64,000 nucleotides of DNA from Sporodiniella umbellata (Eukaryota; Mucoromycota; Mucoromycetes; Mucorales; Rhizopodaceae): the NCBI GenBank assembly GCA_025677835.1, contig JAIXMR010000039.1, positions 1-64,000 on the forward strand. The letters are read 5' to 3'. The notes below the pieces were generated by a model. It was not told where the DNA came from. It made no database searches and saw nothing but the letters and a program-made list of their open reading frames with translations. Within the stretch, counting starts at the first letter, position 1. Each line of letters opens with the position of its first letter. Positions 1 through 17,701 of the stretch are shown in pieces. The position numbers and the translations under genes were made by a program.

Positions 1-37
1 AAAGCACCAATTTCACAGGCCAAAGTTAAAATGACTA

Positions 38-4198
<4,161 letters not shown>

Positions 4199-4425
4199 AA
4201 CTATAAATAGCTCTCCAACTCCGTTACTCCTCTTTTTCCTTGCCATAATTTTTCTTTTTTTTTTCTTTTTCAGCCCCAAAAATAGCTTTTTTTTTCTTTC
4301 TCACATCTAAAAAATTTAAATTTAGACAGTAAATAAAAAAGATAAAAATATCTTTTTTATATTATTACGCGTTTGTATTAACGATACACAAACAAAAAAA
4401 AATTTTCAGTTAAAAAAAAGGCAAA

Positions 4426-6022
4426 ATGGGACGTAAAAAGATCAAGATTCAACCTATAAAAGATGATCGCAACAGACAAGTAAAAACTAAAGGTGGCTTA
4501 AAATCATCTTATAACGTAAAACTGTTGCTTAGGTCACTTTTCTCAAAAGAAAGTATGGTTTGATGAAGAAAGCTTACGAATTGAGCGTTTTATGTGATTG
4601 CGAAATTGCTTTAATTATATTCAACAACAATGGCAAACTTGTTCAGTACGCTAGTACTGATATCGACAAAATTCTAATGAAATACACAGAGGTATATAGT
4701 AACTTGAATAAGAAAAAAAAAGGAGAGCCTTAACCGTTGTATTTAGTATAACGAACCACATGAAAGCAAATCCAATCAGGATGTAAGCCCTACTTTTAGG
4801 TTATCAACCGCTCACTATCTTGGTAGTTTATAAATGCATCGGAACAGGACGACTCGGTTAAAGATGATGAGGTAGAGACTGAAGATGATATTGAACAACC
4901 ACAGAAACAACAAACTCAACAGCCAGCAAAAAAAAGCATGCCCACAGTAACTGTTCCTACCCAAGCAAGTCATAGGGCATATCAGCAGCAACAGCAGCCA
5001 CAACCGCCCCATTCCCAAGCAGTTCAAAATCAAATGTATTATCATCAACAGCAACAACAACAGCAGCAAATGCGCTATGGGTCACACCAAATGCCTCAGG
5101 GTTATGAGATGTACGGTATTCAACCTTCCAACCCAAATAACCCTCAGTCCCATGTTCAGCCCATGTATATGATGGTAAAAAAGATAATCAAATACTAAAG
5201 AATTCTGTGAAAATGTTTTTCAATCTAACGGTATTTGAAGAACGGTGTACCGAATCCACATGGGCCAGGAGCACAGTCTGTTCCCTCTTACGGAATTGTT
5301 CCTCATCAACAGCCACAGCCCTACCCGCATCCTCATCTACCACAACAGTCAGCCTATTCTGTATCTCCACACCACCCCCCTCCTAGCCATAGCCGACAAT
5401 CTTCTATGCAATATCCTGTCAGCCAAATGTCTTCGCCAAATTTGGCTGCACCTACCAGCCCTGCCATGTCTACACATAGTAATATTAGTGCTACAAGTAA
5501 AAAACCACCTAAATTGCGTGTGCAAATACCAGAAGCGGATAGTAGTCAACAACAACAAAATAAACACAAGCATCAGCTCTCTGTTTCTTCAGTTTCTTCT
5601 TCCTCTTCAAGCATCAAAGAAGAGCAGCAGGACTTACCACCACCACCGCCACCACCTCAGCAAGCGTATTATCGAACTACTGAGCCAGGCCCCCCATCCG
5701 CTCTGCCTTCTCAGTTTGCACAAAACCTTCCGTCTCCCTCCACATTTTATCCTGAGTTTTATCAGCAAAATGAGTTGCCCAGTCCTCTCAACTTTTCTGC
5801 TACACCCGTCACTGCTCCTCATCAAGGAAATAATGCTTTCCATTGGCCGGCTCCTCAACAACGCGATTATAGACCTTCCCCTTTAAACCCTGAAAAGTAA
5901 GTCTCTTATAAACCTAAGCGCTTCGTTGTGTGTTATTAACATATTGAAATAGTGAAACAAATCATAAAAGAGTGTATAAAGATCAAGAGCAACAACAAAC
6001 AAATAAAAAGCAAAAGTCATAG
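4426..6022 (+). CDS. MEF2/RLM1-type MADS-box transcription factor
   Basis: Nuclear DNA-binding regulator. It opens with a MADS box (MGRKKIKIQ at residue 1, then [20 protein letters not shown]) followed by the MEF2-specific segment ending YNEPHES. That pattern marks the MEF2 (type II) rather than the SRF class. In fungi the relatives RLM1 and SMP1 act below the cell-wall-integrity MAP kinase. The rest is low complexity: Gln runs near 4985-5070, Pro/Ser-rich stretches and a proline run near 5640, as in activation domains. Introns lie near 4481-4533, after 4690, 4782-4830 and 5175-5234. The last exon probably begins after an intron at 5899-5951 and ends at the TAG at 6020-6022. If that intron is not used, the protein ends at 5900. 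The family call is firm; the in vivo target set is unknown. Confidence 0.88.
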
Positions 6023-6098
6023 TCTATTTTATTTCATCTTTTTCTCTTTTTCATCTTCTATATATATATATCTTTTTTTCCTTTCTACGGTTTTTACT

Positions 6099-6982
6099 AT
6101 GCTTAAAATTGGCATACGCTATTATTCAAGTTGCTCAATTGCTAAACCCATAGACTCACAACCTATTGGATACTTGAAAATTCCTAAACTTTTGAAATAT
6201 GACAAGGGGCTTAAGTTGCAATCATACTTGGTTTCCAGACGCCATCGCCTTACCCATGAGTCAGACAAAACCAATATACGGAATATTATTTGTTTTTTGG
6301 AACATACACCTACCTTCACAGCTGGTAGAAGAATACGGGGGAAGACTGAGATAAAAGAGGAAGAGAGGCTTAAGTCTTTAGGGGCAGACTATTATGAAGT
6401 AAAGGTTTTAAATCAAAAAATGGAAAACTAATTGGATTCATAGACAATGAGAGGTGGGCAAATCACTTTTCATGGACCAGGACAGCTGATTGCCTATCCC
6501 ATATTAGACATTAGAGACTTTCAAGTAAGTTTAAAAATCTAGAGTCTACTTGGAGTGTTTAACTCATGCATTTCATTTAGCTCAATGTCCGTTGTTATGT
6601 TTCCCAATTAGAAAAAACAATCATTGATTGCTGTAGACAATACAATATAAAAGCCAACACAACTGAAAATACAGGCGTTTGGATTGGCCAAGATCATAAA
6701 ATTGCTGCGCTAGGTGTGCATCTTCAACGTTATGTAAGCAGCCATGGTCTTGCTTTAAATTGCAATGTTGATCTTAATTGGTTTAACCATATTGTCCCAT
6801 GTGGACTAGCCGAAAAAAACGTGACGTCTATTTCTAAACAAACAGGAATTGATATCACAATAGATCAAGTAGTACCAAATATGGTCAAAAGCTTTGAGCG
6901 TTTGTTTTCAAAGGAAATGGTTCTTTTGGATCTGGATGACGTTTTGACTAATGAAGAAAAAAAAGAAGTTATAGGCTATTGA
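6099..6982 (+). CDS. LIP2: Lipoyl(octanoyl) transferase (LIPB/LIP2)
   Basis: Transfers octanoyl from octanoyl-ACP to a lipoyl-domain lysine (GCSH and, indirectly, PDH/KGDH E2) in mitochondria. The sequence shows the family signatures: [11 protein letters not shown] near 6300, [12 protein letters not shown] near 6450, [21 protein letters not shown] near 6700 with the catalytic-lysine region, and [14 protein letters not shown] near 6793 containing the cysteine nucleophile. The N-terminus ([11 protein letters not shown]) is basic and hydroxylated, as expected for a mitochondrial presequence. Three exons: 6099-6404, 6444-6524 and 6581-6982. Length is normal for the family. The start is only about 76 bp beyond the MADS-gene stop, so its promoter is probably within the 3' end of that gene. 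It converges with the SAP-domain gene. Confidence 0.93.
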
Positions 6983-7124
6983 AAAAAAAAAAAAAAAAAA
7001 GACAAAGCCTTATAAACAACCTTCATATCCTTTTACAAGGGACTCCTCCTTTTAAATTGTGCGACCATAGAGTTTTTATTAAAAAAAAAAAGCATATACG
7101 TACATATACACATAAATGTTTGTG

Positions 7125-8474
7125 TTATGCTAGCTCAGATAAATAAGAGTCAAGGCTTTGATCCCAGTTTGTAGGGTTTGAATAGAACCCAAATAAGTTG
7201 TTTTCTTCTTGTTGAAGATCACTGGGAAAAAGTAAGGTTTCATTGTCATCGGATAAGCCACAACCATCAAAGATGTCTATTTCCAAATAGTTAGTAACAA
7301 GATAATGTCAATGCAATTAATTCGTTACCTGTGACATTGAAGTCTTGGTTATAGCCTAAAGAAGACGGACTAGGAAATATAGACATTGTGTCATTATCGT
7401 TTTGTACAGATGAAAGGGAGTTGTCTTGAGATGGTATAGGTGAATGAATAGTCATGTTGGCAAAGCTTGGTAATGCAGGTGATTGAGTTGTTTGAGGGGG
7501 CCAACCGTGGTCAATTTGCTCTTTTGAAGCATAAGGTGCAAGCATTGGTTGTTTGGTTTCAGACGGATGAGATTGAATTAGTTTATCACGAGCCGCCTTT
7601 AATCGTTCTACCAAAACAACTTTTTTGCCAGTAGTTAAAAGCCCTCGCTCTTTTAACATTTCCTTTAGTTCAGCCACTGTCACATCGTCGAAGTTGACAT
7701 GAAGAAGTTGCTCCTCTAATTTTTTTTGTGTTTCTTCTGGGTCCAAAGCTACAGGTTTTGGCTGAGGTTTTTTGGGCGCTCTTTCGATAGCCACGGGAGG
7801 GACTTCAATTTTGGGAGCTTTGGAGGTATGTTGTATGGGTCGAGGATCTGTAACCTGAACAGGCGCAAAGACAACTGGATTGTTTTGTTTGTGATTCCTT
7901 CCATGAAATACAGGAGGTAAAGAAGAAGACCTTCGACGCTTGGTATGCTGTCTTAGTTTTTTGCCCAATTCAATATTATAATTTTGTACTTCAGGGAAAA
8001 AACGAACATTTTGCTGCTGTTGTGTCGGAGATAGGCGAGACTCAATGGAAGAACCAGTCGAGATGGGTGAAGATGACTGTAGAGGATTAGTAGAAGTAGC
8101 CTTGGCTCCAGGTTGAGCGTTGACACTAAGGTAGTGGTGATCTAGCCATGTCATTTCAGGTGTAAATTCTATATTCTATAAATACAATATGGTGAGAAAC
8201 GATGGTTACATACAATTAAGTAAGTTACACTTTTATCTATAGTATTGAAAGGATCCTCTTCTTCTATAATTGTTGGTTCGTTTATCACTTTGTTTAAATA
8301 AAGCGGATTGATTGGCAAATCTACAGAAGAACTACGTCGTCTTTGAAAAGGTGGTGGACACACAGATGGTGGTTTTTGGTCATAGCTCATAAAAGACTCC
8401 TGTCCTGGCGTCCCCCAATCAATGCTTGTGAAGGAAAAAGGCTTTTGTGTTGCCCAATAGTCGTTTGATTCCAT
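7125..8474 (-). CDS. SAP-domain protein, probable nuclear/chromatin factor
   Basis: Function not known. Three exons (8229-8474, 7329-8175, 7125-7276) give a protein of about 415 residues. The central segment DDVTVAELKEMLKERGL followed by GKKVVLVERLKAARDKL (+ strand 7575-7700) fits a SAP motif, a helix-extended-helix fold that binds AT-rich DNA. The N-terminal part carries two RRRSSS patches, candidate basophilic-kinase or 14-3-3 sites. The tail is Ser/Pro/Gln/Asn-rich and acidic near the end, like a regulatory protein. I take the ATG at 8474 (MESNDYW); an in-frame ATG at 8544 would add a hydrophobic stretch that looks like 5' UTR. It converges with the octanoyltransferase gene, leaving 142 bp between stops that include a poly-A run. 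Confidence 0.75.
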
Positions 8475-8631
8475 GTTGAGTCGTTTTTGTAATAAAATGA
8501 AAATGAAAAAATAAGGAAGAAAAAAGGACAAAATTTTATTTTGCATGGTTTTATTTTTTTAAGCTTAACTTTTCCTTTTTGAGAATAAGTGGGGTGTACA
8601 GTATCACTCTCTGCGTTTTTTGTACATCTTT

Positions 8632-8680
8632 ATAAATATATATATATATATATGTGTGTGCATGTGCGTATGTGTGAGAG
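8632..8680. repeat. TA/TG dinucleotide microsatellite
   Basis: An (AT)n tract passes into imperfect (TG)n, in the upstream region of the SAP-domain gene and just past the 3' end of SLU7. It is a simple repeat with no further structure that I can see. Confidence 0.8.
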
Positions 8681-8926
8681 TACATGTAAGAATGGACAAA
8701 AGCATGTAATTTTAGATCAAAACTTATTGTGAAAAGTTGAATGTTTGTTACAAAACAAACTTCGTAATGAAATATTTTTTTTGTTTAAAGACGTCATATT
8801 TTTTATTTAAATTGTGTACTATTTTACTTTGTTTTAGTGAAGATCGAAAATCATTAATAAAAAACTTCAAACTTCACCACATGTGTTACAATTGCTTCCG
8901 TTTTATAAAAAGTTTGTTTTTTATTA

Positions 8927-10382
8927 TTATTTAAGCATCTGCGAAGCCTTCTGTGCTTCAATACCGGCGGCGCCCGTACAATACGAGTTTTTAACATTCG
9001 ATCTGCAGCACTTATACCCCCAAGTTCCTTCGGACCAATAAGACCCCCATGTAGATACATGATTATTGATGAATACTATTGAACCTACATTAGATATTTC
9101 TCCTTAACTTTAATTAACTAACCGTCTTCTTCGTATTTAGACTTGGCTTTGGCTCTCTCTTGCCCTTTAATTACTCTGCCTGTTCTCGAGTACTCTACAT
9201 AGTTTTCAGTTTGTGCTAAAAGAAGTTCTTTGGGTGGTGCTTCCAAATATTCCTCGCCACCATATTTTTCAAGGATACTCTTTTGTGTTGTATCTCTCAC
9301 TTCATCTTTCTTTGACTCGTATTGCTTGTGTAAAATAGCCACTTGGGTAGGATTGGCTTGAAGATGTACCTCGTTGCCTCTGTCTGCTGCTTGCCATGCA
9401 AACATCTGTACTTTAGCCATTTCAGGTGCATCCCCAGTATATCTCACAAAGTTGTCCCCTGAATAATCCAATCCATCCTTATTGTCTTTCAATGGGTTTT
9501 CGCGCATTGAACGTGTTTTAGGATCATAGAAAGCAGATTCGGGGTCCAGATTATAAAGATATTTGGCTGTATCTTCACGAATTCTTTTAAATTGTAAGTA
9601 AAAAACTTTTTTGTTTACTGAAATGACCATACCTTAAATTACGAATTGTTGTTCTTGTCTTTTGGTTGACATGCTGTCCAGGCATATCAGCTCCATCTGC
9701 GTATTTGTCGTCATCATCCTCATCCTCATCATCAGATATGCCAACGATTTTCTTTGCCTCTGAGGGTGTAACTTCCTTGTCTAATTCAGTTGTTTTGACT
9801 TTTCTTCTAGCTTCTTCTATTTGATTGTACTCTTCAATAACTTTATCGTGCTCTCTAGGATCATAGCCATTCCATCGATCTCTTTTTTCATCCCAATCAA
9901 GCTCAACATTTTGAACAATTTCATCTGCTTTAATGTTCTCTCCTGACCACTTAGCCCCTTTTTTACGAGGTCGCTCAACACAATCTTTCGTCTTATGAGT
10001 TATTGCACCACAGTTTTCACAGGCTCCTTTGCGGTATTTTGTAGCTGCCGGTCCCTAAACGTAAGATGAGCCTATGTTGACTAAAAACAAAACATTGCCT
10101 GTATAGAATAAGAAACTTTACCGCTCTTTTGCCCCTGGCATACCAATGATTGTCTTCCGCTGTAAATTTGGCCACACTGCGCTTTTCAGGTGCTCTCTGA
10201 TGTTTGAGTGAAACTTTGCCTGTGTCCACATACCAAGGCGCCTTTAACATGAACTGTGGTGTGTGGGGATTGATCTCATTTCCTTCGTCATCTATTTCAG
10301 CAGGTGCTGTACCCGCTTTACGAGCTGCATCTAAATCTTTAGCCTGTCTGTACTCTTCTTTTGTGAGTCTGCTTTGATTCAT
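8927..10382 (-). CDS. SLU7: Pre-mRNA-splicing factor SLU7
   Basis: Second-step splicing factor that helps select the 3' splice site. The N-terminal exon reads [20 protein letters not shown] and contains [15 protein letters not shown]. It is followed by the characteristic CCHC zinc knuckle [18 protein letters not shown] (+ strand 9978-10030) and [20 protein letters not shown]. The large middle exon holds [20 protein letters not shown]. The last exon is short and in another frame: [19 protein letters not shown] and [11 protein letters not shown], the conserved SLU7 C-terminus, with stop at 8927-8929. Introns lie near 10053-10121, 9603-9635 and 9073-9118. Length and domain order are typical. It is transcribed away from MAP2 from a shared 113-bp upstream region. 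Confidence 0.94.
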
Positions 10383-10495
10383 TGAAAAATAAATAAAAGA
10401 AGCAGAGTTGTTTTTTTGCTAGTCACGTCATTTGTAAAAAAAAAGTTTTAAAATAGCTTTGTTTCTTGTTTTCTTTTTTTTTTTTCACTTCAACT
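10383..10495. promoter_or_regulatory. Short bidirectional promoter region between SLU7 and MAP2
   Basis: Only 113 bp separate the SLU7 and MAP2 start codons, which point away from each other. The interval is AT-rich, with a poly-A run near 10,436 and poly-T/CT tracts just before the MAP2 ATG. No TATA element is obvious. The bidirectional role is inferred from the geometry alone. Confidence 0.5.
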
Positions 10496-12037
<1,542 letters not shown>

Positions 12038-12042
12038 TGAAA

Positions 12043-12806
12043 CTAGTTTGTTTTTGGCTTTTTGGCCATTCTATTATCTACTTCTTTTCTTTCTGAAAAT
12101 TCTTTACGTTTAGACCAACCGCTTTTGATGTCTGTAATGTGTTCTATCAGCTATTTAAAATATTAAAAACCTCACTTTTTTTAGGTGTTTAGCACTTACC
12201 TCCTCTTTAGATACTGCATCGCCTATACTTTTTAGCACGTTATCCACAACAGATTGGAAATTTCCCTCGAGTTTGTCGTCTCTATATCTCATAAATCTCC
12301 AAGGAGATTTCAAATTCAAATCTTCCTGTACTTGAGGGTCGTAGTTGCATTCTATAATTTTTCCATCCATATATTGTGGATTGCTTTTACCAAACTGTTC
12401 TCGCCATTCCTGTTCTGTTATTCCTAATTCATCAAAGTACTTGTAACCTCTTTCTCCTTGCCACACAAGTAATTCAATTTTAGGTTTTGCCTTAAAATCT
12501 TTGACGCCCGGTAGTGATGAGCCAGGAAAGAGAAGAGATACTTTGAAATCAATGGAGTTCTCGTTTAACGGCTTCCATTTGAGCCTACGATACATCTTAA
12601 GTTGGTTCTGCCACCTATTTACTTAGCTTTTTTCGTACATTTTCTTGCATGTTCCTAAAGAATAAGGAGCATTGACGGCTGTAAATATCAATCCATCATT
12701 CCCATGCTTTAGTTTTGGTATAATTTCGTTAAACACTACATCTAAATGATACGTAAACTGTTGCTCTTTGAATTCAACTCTAAAATACAAATAAATAAGA
12801 TATCCA

Positions 12807-12843
<37 letters not shown>

Positions 12844-13701
12844 AAAGGTTGGTATTTTAGCATGTGTGGGTTTTTTCTAATCATTTCTTGATGAGGACGA
12901 ATAATTTCAGATTTCAAATACTATATTGACAATTAAGACTGAGCCTTTCATTTCTATATCTTACACCTAGTCTTTTGATTAATACGCGATTGACCAAGAC
13001 ATTTTTTTCAATGCATAAACAGTCGAATAATAAAAATCTCAGTTGTGTCTATTTAAAAAGGAAATAAAAAAATAAAAAAAGGTCTCATTAGCGTTGTTAC
13101 ATGCATGATTTTCGTGTATGCTTTACGCTTCCATCTGCTTCTTTATCCAATACAAATTCCCCATCAATGATGGTGTTATTCAAGCATTTTCGAAAACTTG
13201 GATCTGATGGAATAGGGAAGCGGAAATTACGCAGAACATAAAAGTTGTTTTTTCTATCAAACTAGGTAAAAGGTAATGAGCATACAGAATGTAAGTGAGC
13301 TACAAGCATACAAGGAATACTTCAGGTTCTTTTTTGTCGTTCATAGTTAATAAAGCAAGACATCTCACGCCGTCAGACTTTTCAGCAACATAGTAACTAC
13401 TTTTGCTTTAGTTTTTTTTTTCTTTTTTGTTTTGGGAATCAAAGATAAAAAAAAACAGGTTGTTGTATCTACTCTTCTTTTTCAATTTCTGTTAAGTGAT
13501 CCGCGCCGAAACTGACAGGCTGTGCACCTGGGAATCTAAATATGAAAGAAATTAAAGGAAGCCATGACAACCCAAAGCACGAGGTTCAGGGTGATAGAAT
13601 TACTTGTAGCTATCTAAATTGAGAAGAGAAGCCACTTTAGCTTTCAGGTGTCTATTGTCTTTAACATGCTCTCCTGGAATGTCGGGAACAGTTCCAAGCA
13701 T
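12043..13701 (-). CDS. CEG1: mRNA capping enzyme, guanylyltransferase subunit
   Basis: Transfers GMP onto the 5' diphosphate end of nascent RNA polymerase II transcripts. About eight small exons carry all nucleotidyltransferase motifs in order. These are AEKSDGVRC (motif I, covalent lysine; + strand near 13,380), NNFYVLRNFRFP, IIDGEFVLD (motif III), FLLFDCLCIE (IIIa), GNDGLIFTAVNAPY (IV) and LKWKP (V). The C-terminal OB-fold segment has WRFMRYRDDK. The start MLGTVPDIPG is at 13,701. The stop at 12,043 lies in a final exon reached by an intron near 12,150-12,200. One intron (12,810-12,838 region) holds a 29-nt T run. No RNA triphosphatase domain is fused, as in fungi and unlike animals. The motif assignment is firm; exon edges are approximate. 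Confidence 0.9.
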
Positions 13702-15302
13702 AATGTAAGAGTGAAAAAAATGCAAAATTTTAATTTTTAGATCCAAAAGAAAAAAACCCTCGGTTGTCCAATAAAAATCGCAGCTTTTTGGCTTTCTTTG
13801 TCTCGCTCTTGACAGCACAGAATACAATGCTTCCAAGAATAAGGTCCCGTTTTATAACACAATCTATACAAAAATATATAGCCTTGGCTTCGGAAACATT
13901 AGATAAAAGTTGATAGCCAATTTTATGGACACTGCATAGATAGCTTTGGAGTTTTAAAGCAATAACTATTGATTCTTGAAGTTTTGTACATGTATATATA
14001 CTTTGCGTTGTACCTCTAGCAATTATCATGCGCGTTGTTTGCGTTTTCGCAAAAAAGAAGTTGTAAAGGTGATTTTTGAAAATGCACTGTATAGTCTGTT
14101 TACTTACTCAAAAACTTTAAATACTTTAAAAAAAAAACTACTGAAATCGTAAATTAGATAGTAGTGTACCGGAGCTGATACAGAAATCGTTTTTCATCGT
14201 CATAGACTAAATTAAAAATCCATTGTAAACAATTTAATTTTTGAAAGTAGCTATTCAAGAAACTGCTATATGTCTACCCAATTTTATTAAAGTTGAAATA
14301 TAACAGTGATCAAATAATTTTTAATACTGTATGCTTTTTAAATGGCTTCAATTTCAAACAAAACCAACCTAATCTTGGGCATCGCAGATTAACACAAAAG
14401 CATATTCCTTTGATTAGGAAGATCGTACCTCCCTTTACCGCGACTTCTCTTTACTGAGCGTAACACCATGCCTATTGTTTAAAACGCCTATTTGTTGTAT
14501 GAGGTTGCACATTAAAGAAAAAGTGCACGTTATAGATCGTCGTTATCCTGCAACCCTTAAGTAATTGGTAATAGAAAAGCGAGTTTTGTCACCTTAATGT
14601 CATAGAAAAAGCTAAAAAAAAAAAGAGGGGGGAGGGCTTTGATACAGTAATAATGTATGAACCGCTTTTTCGCGAGTAAAGCCTTTTGAATACAAAATAT
14701 TAATTAAGCTGAGCCATGGAATACAATTTGTAAAAAAAAATTCTTGTGGCCTTGTAAGAACTGATATACGTACAGCTTATACTAACATGTCGCAACGCCT
14801 TCCAGTTAGCTTCAGAATAGTAAGACTAGTTCGGTGTAAAAAAATCCATAGGAAATACGAAGATTGTCATAAAACCGATCTCGCATTTAAACTTATTCTA
14901 AACTAATAGTCCAACACAATTTCTTAAGTTTTCTAGAAAAAAAAATGGCAAGTTTTTTTTTTCATAATGTATTCGTAGACATTTTAGTGACTGATGTATT
15001 ACTGAAAATTATAACGACACGGTAAAGAGTTTTTTGTGCTTTTCGTCTATACATGATATGTATCTTTCGCAAAATATATAAACAAGGTATACCATTCAAC
15101 ATGTGTATTTTTTGCCAAATGTATAAAGAAGGTATACCATTCAACACACTTTAAAAAAAATACTGGTTTTGCTCAGCAATCGGGAGTATTTTGACTCATA
15201 GTGTAATGGTAGCATATTTTAAAAGCAGATCACATGAACATACACACAATATAAAATCAAAACAAGAAGTAGTGGGATATTTTTTTATACTATCAATCTA
15301 TT
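13702..15302. other. Intergenic, no gene recognised
   Basis: About 1.6 kb of AT-rich sequence upstream of the divergent guanylyltransferase and esterase genes. Small open frames here show no recognisable family. It contains a two-copy 45-bp tandem repeat at 15,056-15,145. Near 15,197 there is an isolated stretch resembling a tRNA A box without the other parts of a tRNA. Confidence 0.6.
15056..15145. repeat. Two-unit 45-bp tandem repeat
   Basis: Units 15,056-15,100 and 15,101-15,145 both end in GGTATACCATTCAAC and differ at a handful of positions in their first halves. GGTATACC is itself palindromic. The repeat sits about 160 bp upstream of the esterase start codon. Confidence 0.75.
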
Positions 15303-16438
15303 ATGAGCGATTCAGAAAACATAATTCCATCTCATATTTTAAACCCTGGTCATGTTAAACACTTAGAAGCAATAACTTCGTTTGACCCTTCTTTGATTAC
15401 AGTTGACTTTCTTCGTCAAGCGACCAGTATGCCAGCTGGTGAACTTCCTGCTGTTGATGTTTCAGTAAAACAACTAGAAATTCCAGGAGAAGAAGGTGTA
15501 ATAAATGTTGACTTATACAGACCCAACTGCGTCAAGCCTAGTGCTACTATTCCAGTACTAATTTATATGTAAGTATTTATACGATAAAGCGAATACTTAT
15601 GCAAATCTAAAATAAGACCAGGTGGAGGATGGTGTCTACCCCCACAAAATATGCACTCATTTACAGTCAGCAAAGTACGTAGCGAACGAGCTTCGAATAC
15701 AGTGGTTCTAATTAATTATATCTAGCTTGCAACTGAAAGTAAATGTGCTGTGATGTTTGTTAATTACTCGTTGAGCCCCGAAGTAAAATTTCCGGTAGCT
15801 CTAAATCAGTGTTTCTCTGTTCTTACTTGGATACTAAACACCGAAAATGCCAGCAGAATTTCTGTTGACGCAAGCCGTCTGGCTGTTGCTGGGGATTCTG
15901 CTGGAGGAAATCTAGCTGCTGCTTTAATGGGTATAAAAACATCAGAGACAAAAGAGTAATAAGTACTAACATTCTTGTTTTCTTCTTAGTTCTTGCAAAG
16001 CAACACTGTATCCAAAATGCTGTCAAGTACCAACTTTTATTTTATCCTGTTCTCGACGCAACATGGAATACTGAGTCTTACAGAGAATATGGAGATAAGG
16101 GCTACTTCTCCAGCTTGCCTATTGTCAAGCTATTTTGGGAGCATTATAGGTCAAGCGAAAAAGATGAAGAGAATCCTCTTGCATGCCCTTCGAAGTTCAA
16201 AGACGAAGATCTCAAAGGTCTTCCACCTGCTTTTATTGTTACATCACATGTAGATGTACTTCGAGATGAAGCAGAAGAGTATGCTCGCAAACTAATGATA
16301 GCCGGTGTACCTGTATCCTCTATGAGAGTAATGCATGCTATGCATGGATTTTTATCTGTCTATTCGCTTTTATGTGAAGAGACATTTTCTGTTATAGATT
16401 CATCCGCTGGAATTTTGCGTAGACTCTTTGGACAGTAG
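15303..16438 (+). CDS. Alpha/beta hydrolase, hormone-sensitive-lipase-type esterase
   Basis: Serine esterase of the alpha/beta-hydrolase-3 (HSL) group; the substrate is unknown. Four exons: the first is 15,303-15,568, and introns lie near 15,569-15,618, 15,677-15,724 and 15,932-15,990. The nucleophile elbow GDSAGGNLAAALM is near 15,890. The acid is in TSHVDVLRDEAEEYA near 16,243 and the histidine in MHAMHGF near 16,333. The oxyanion-hole motif, normally HGGG, reads PGGGW here, formed across the first splice junction, so the leading histidine is replaced by proline. The protein is about 320 residues, a normal length, without an evident signal peptide or membrane segment. Confidence 0.85.
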
Positions 16439-16902
16439 AGGTTTTACTCTATATATTTTCGGGCTTCTGACTACTTTTCTTTATTTTTTTTCAAAAAGCT
16501 CCATCACCATATAAATATTTAATAAAAGCGCTGACGTTTGAAAATAATAAATGCAGCTTTAGATGGGGTGGCTTTGGTTCAGTAACCGCCTTTGTTATTT
16601 TTCTGATGTCTCGTGGTACCCCAGTAAATACGAAAAGGACATGTATTGAAAATTTTTCGAGCATGGCTCGACCAAAACAGTTCTGCAGAAAGCATCGTTT
16701 TTTGAATTAGATATGCTCTTAGATAAACCCTACAAGTATAACGTTGTAATATCTGTTTTAAAAAAAAGATACAATCCTTGGTTGACAAGGCCAGGAAATA
16801 CATTGGACGTATTTACTCTCCGACGGGAAACCAACAAGACGGGCTAAAACATGTAAATCAAGAAACTGTTTTTTTTTAATGCTTTTATTATAGAAATCTA
16901 TA
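16439..16902. other. Intergenic between esterase and ATP23
   Basis: 464 bp of AT-rich sequence with no supported gene. It holds the esterase 3' end and the presumed ATP23 promoter, including a poly-T tract just before the ATG. Confidence 0.6.
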
Positions 16903-17701
16903 ATGACCAGCAATGACCAGGAGGATTCTACACCTCTTAAAGATATGAAAACGTTTGAGAAATGGCGGCAATCGTTACAGTATATAACAGGCTTAGGAAT
17001 GACTCCACAGGAAGAACAAAACTTTAAAAAAAAACTAGATCAGAACTTAGAAGAGTATCAGTGCAAAACTTGTGAGATATGGAAAGAAAATTTGTTGAAA
17101 AACAGTAAATACATCTAAGAAAAGAAAAGCAACGACACTATGATTGACTCTTAAACTTTTTTTATAAAAAAAATGTGCAGGTCCACCTGTCAGATTTATG
17201 GTAGATGAGCTAGAAAAGATAGGGACTAAGGTTACTAAGGAAGACTTTACTTGTGTACCTTGCGATCCAACTAGATCAGGAGGGTTTTCTCCAGAAGGAA
17301 TTATACTCTGTCAAAACACGTTACCGGAAAAGACTATGCAGGAAACTACAATGGTTCATGAAATGGTTCATTTATATGATGACACAAAATTCAAAGTCGA
17401 CTGGACAAATCTAAAACATCAAGCCTGTAGCGAAGTAAGTTTGCATCTATATACGTAGAAATTGCTTAAAAAAAAAAAGATTAGAGCATCAAGCCTGAGT
17501 GGAGATTGTAGATGGACAAGGGAAATGAAAAGAGGATTTTTTACCTTTACTAAACAACATCAAGCTTGTGTTAAAAGGAGGGCCATTCTCTCGGTCGAAC
17601 AGAACCCCCTTTGCGAAAGTAGAGAGGATGCTGAGCGTGCAGTTCAAAGTGTATTTGATAGTTGCTTTGCTGATACTAGACCTTTTGACGAGATATATTA
17701 G
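16903..17701 (+). CDS. ATP23: Mitochondrial inner-membrane metalloprotease ATP23
   Basis: Peptidase of family M76 in the intermembrane space. In yeast it matures the ATP synthase subunit Atp6 and assists F0 assembly. Three exons (16,903-17,104; 17,181-17,434; 17,480-17,701) give about 225 residues, the usual size. The zinc-binding motif HEMVHLYDD is near 17,360. It is preceded by the conserved [20 protein letters not shown] and followed by [21 protein letters not shown] and HQACVKRRA, all family signatures including the multiple cysteines. The first exon ends in [15 protein letters not shown]. The call is secure. Confidence 0.94.

Noticed and set aside
13730..14029. 99-residue minus-strand frame upstream of the guanylyltransferase
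   Set aside because: No family resemblance, no splice sites or codon pattern support; overlaps the likely promoter.
15190..15235. tRNA-like stretch with TAGTGTAATGGTAGCA
   Set aside because: Only the A-box/D-arm part resembles a tRNA. No anticodon stem, T-arm with GTTCGAAT-type sequence or acceptor pairing follows.
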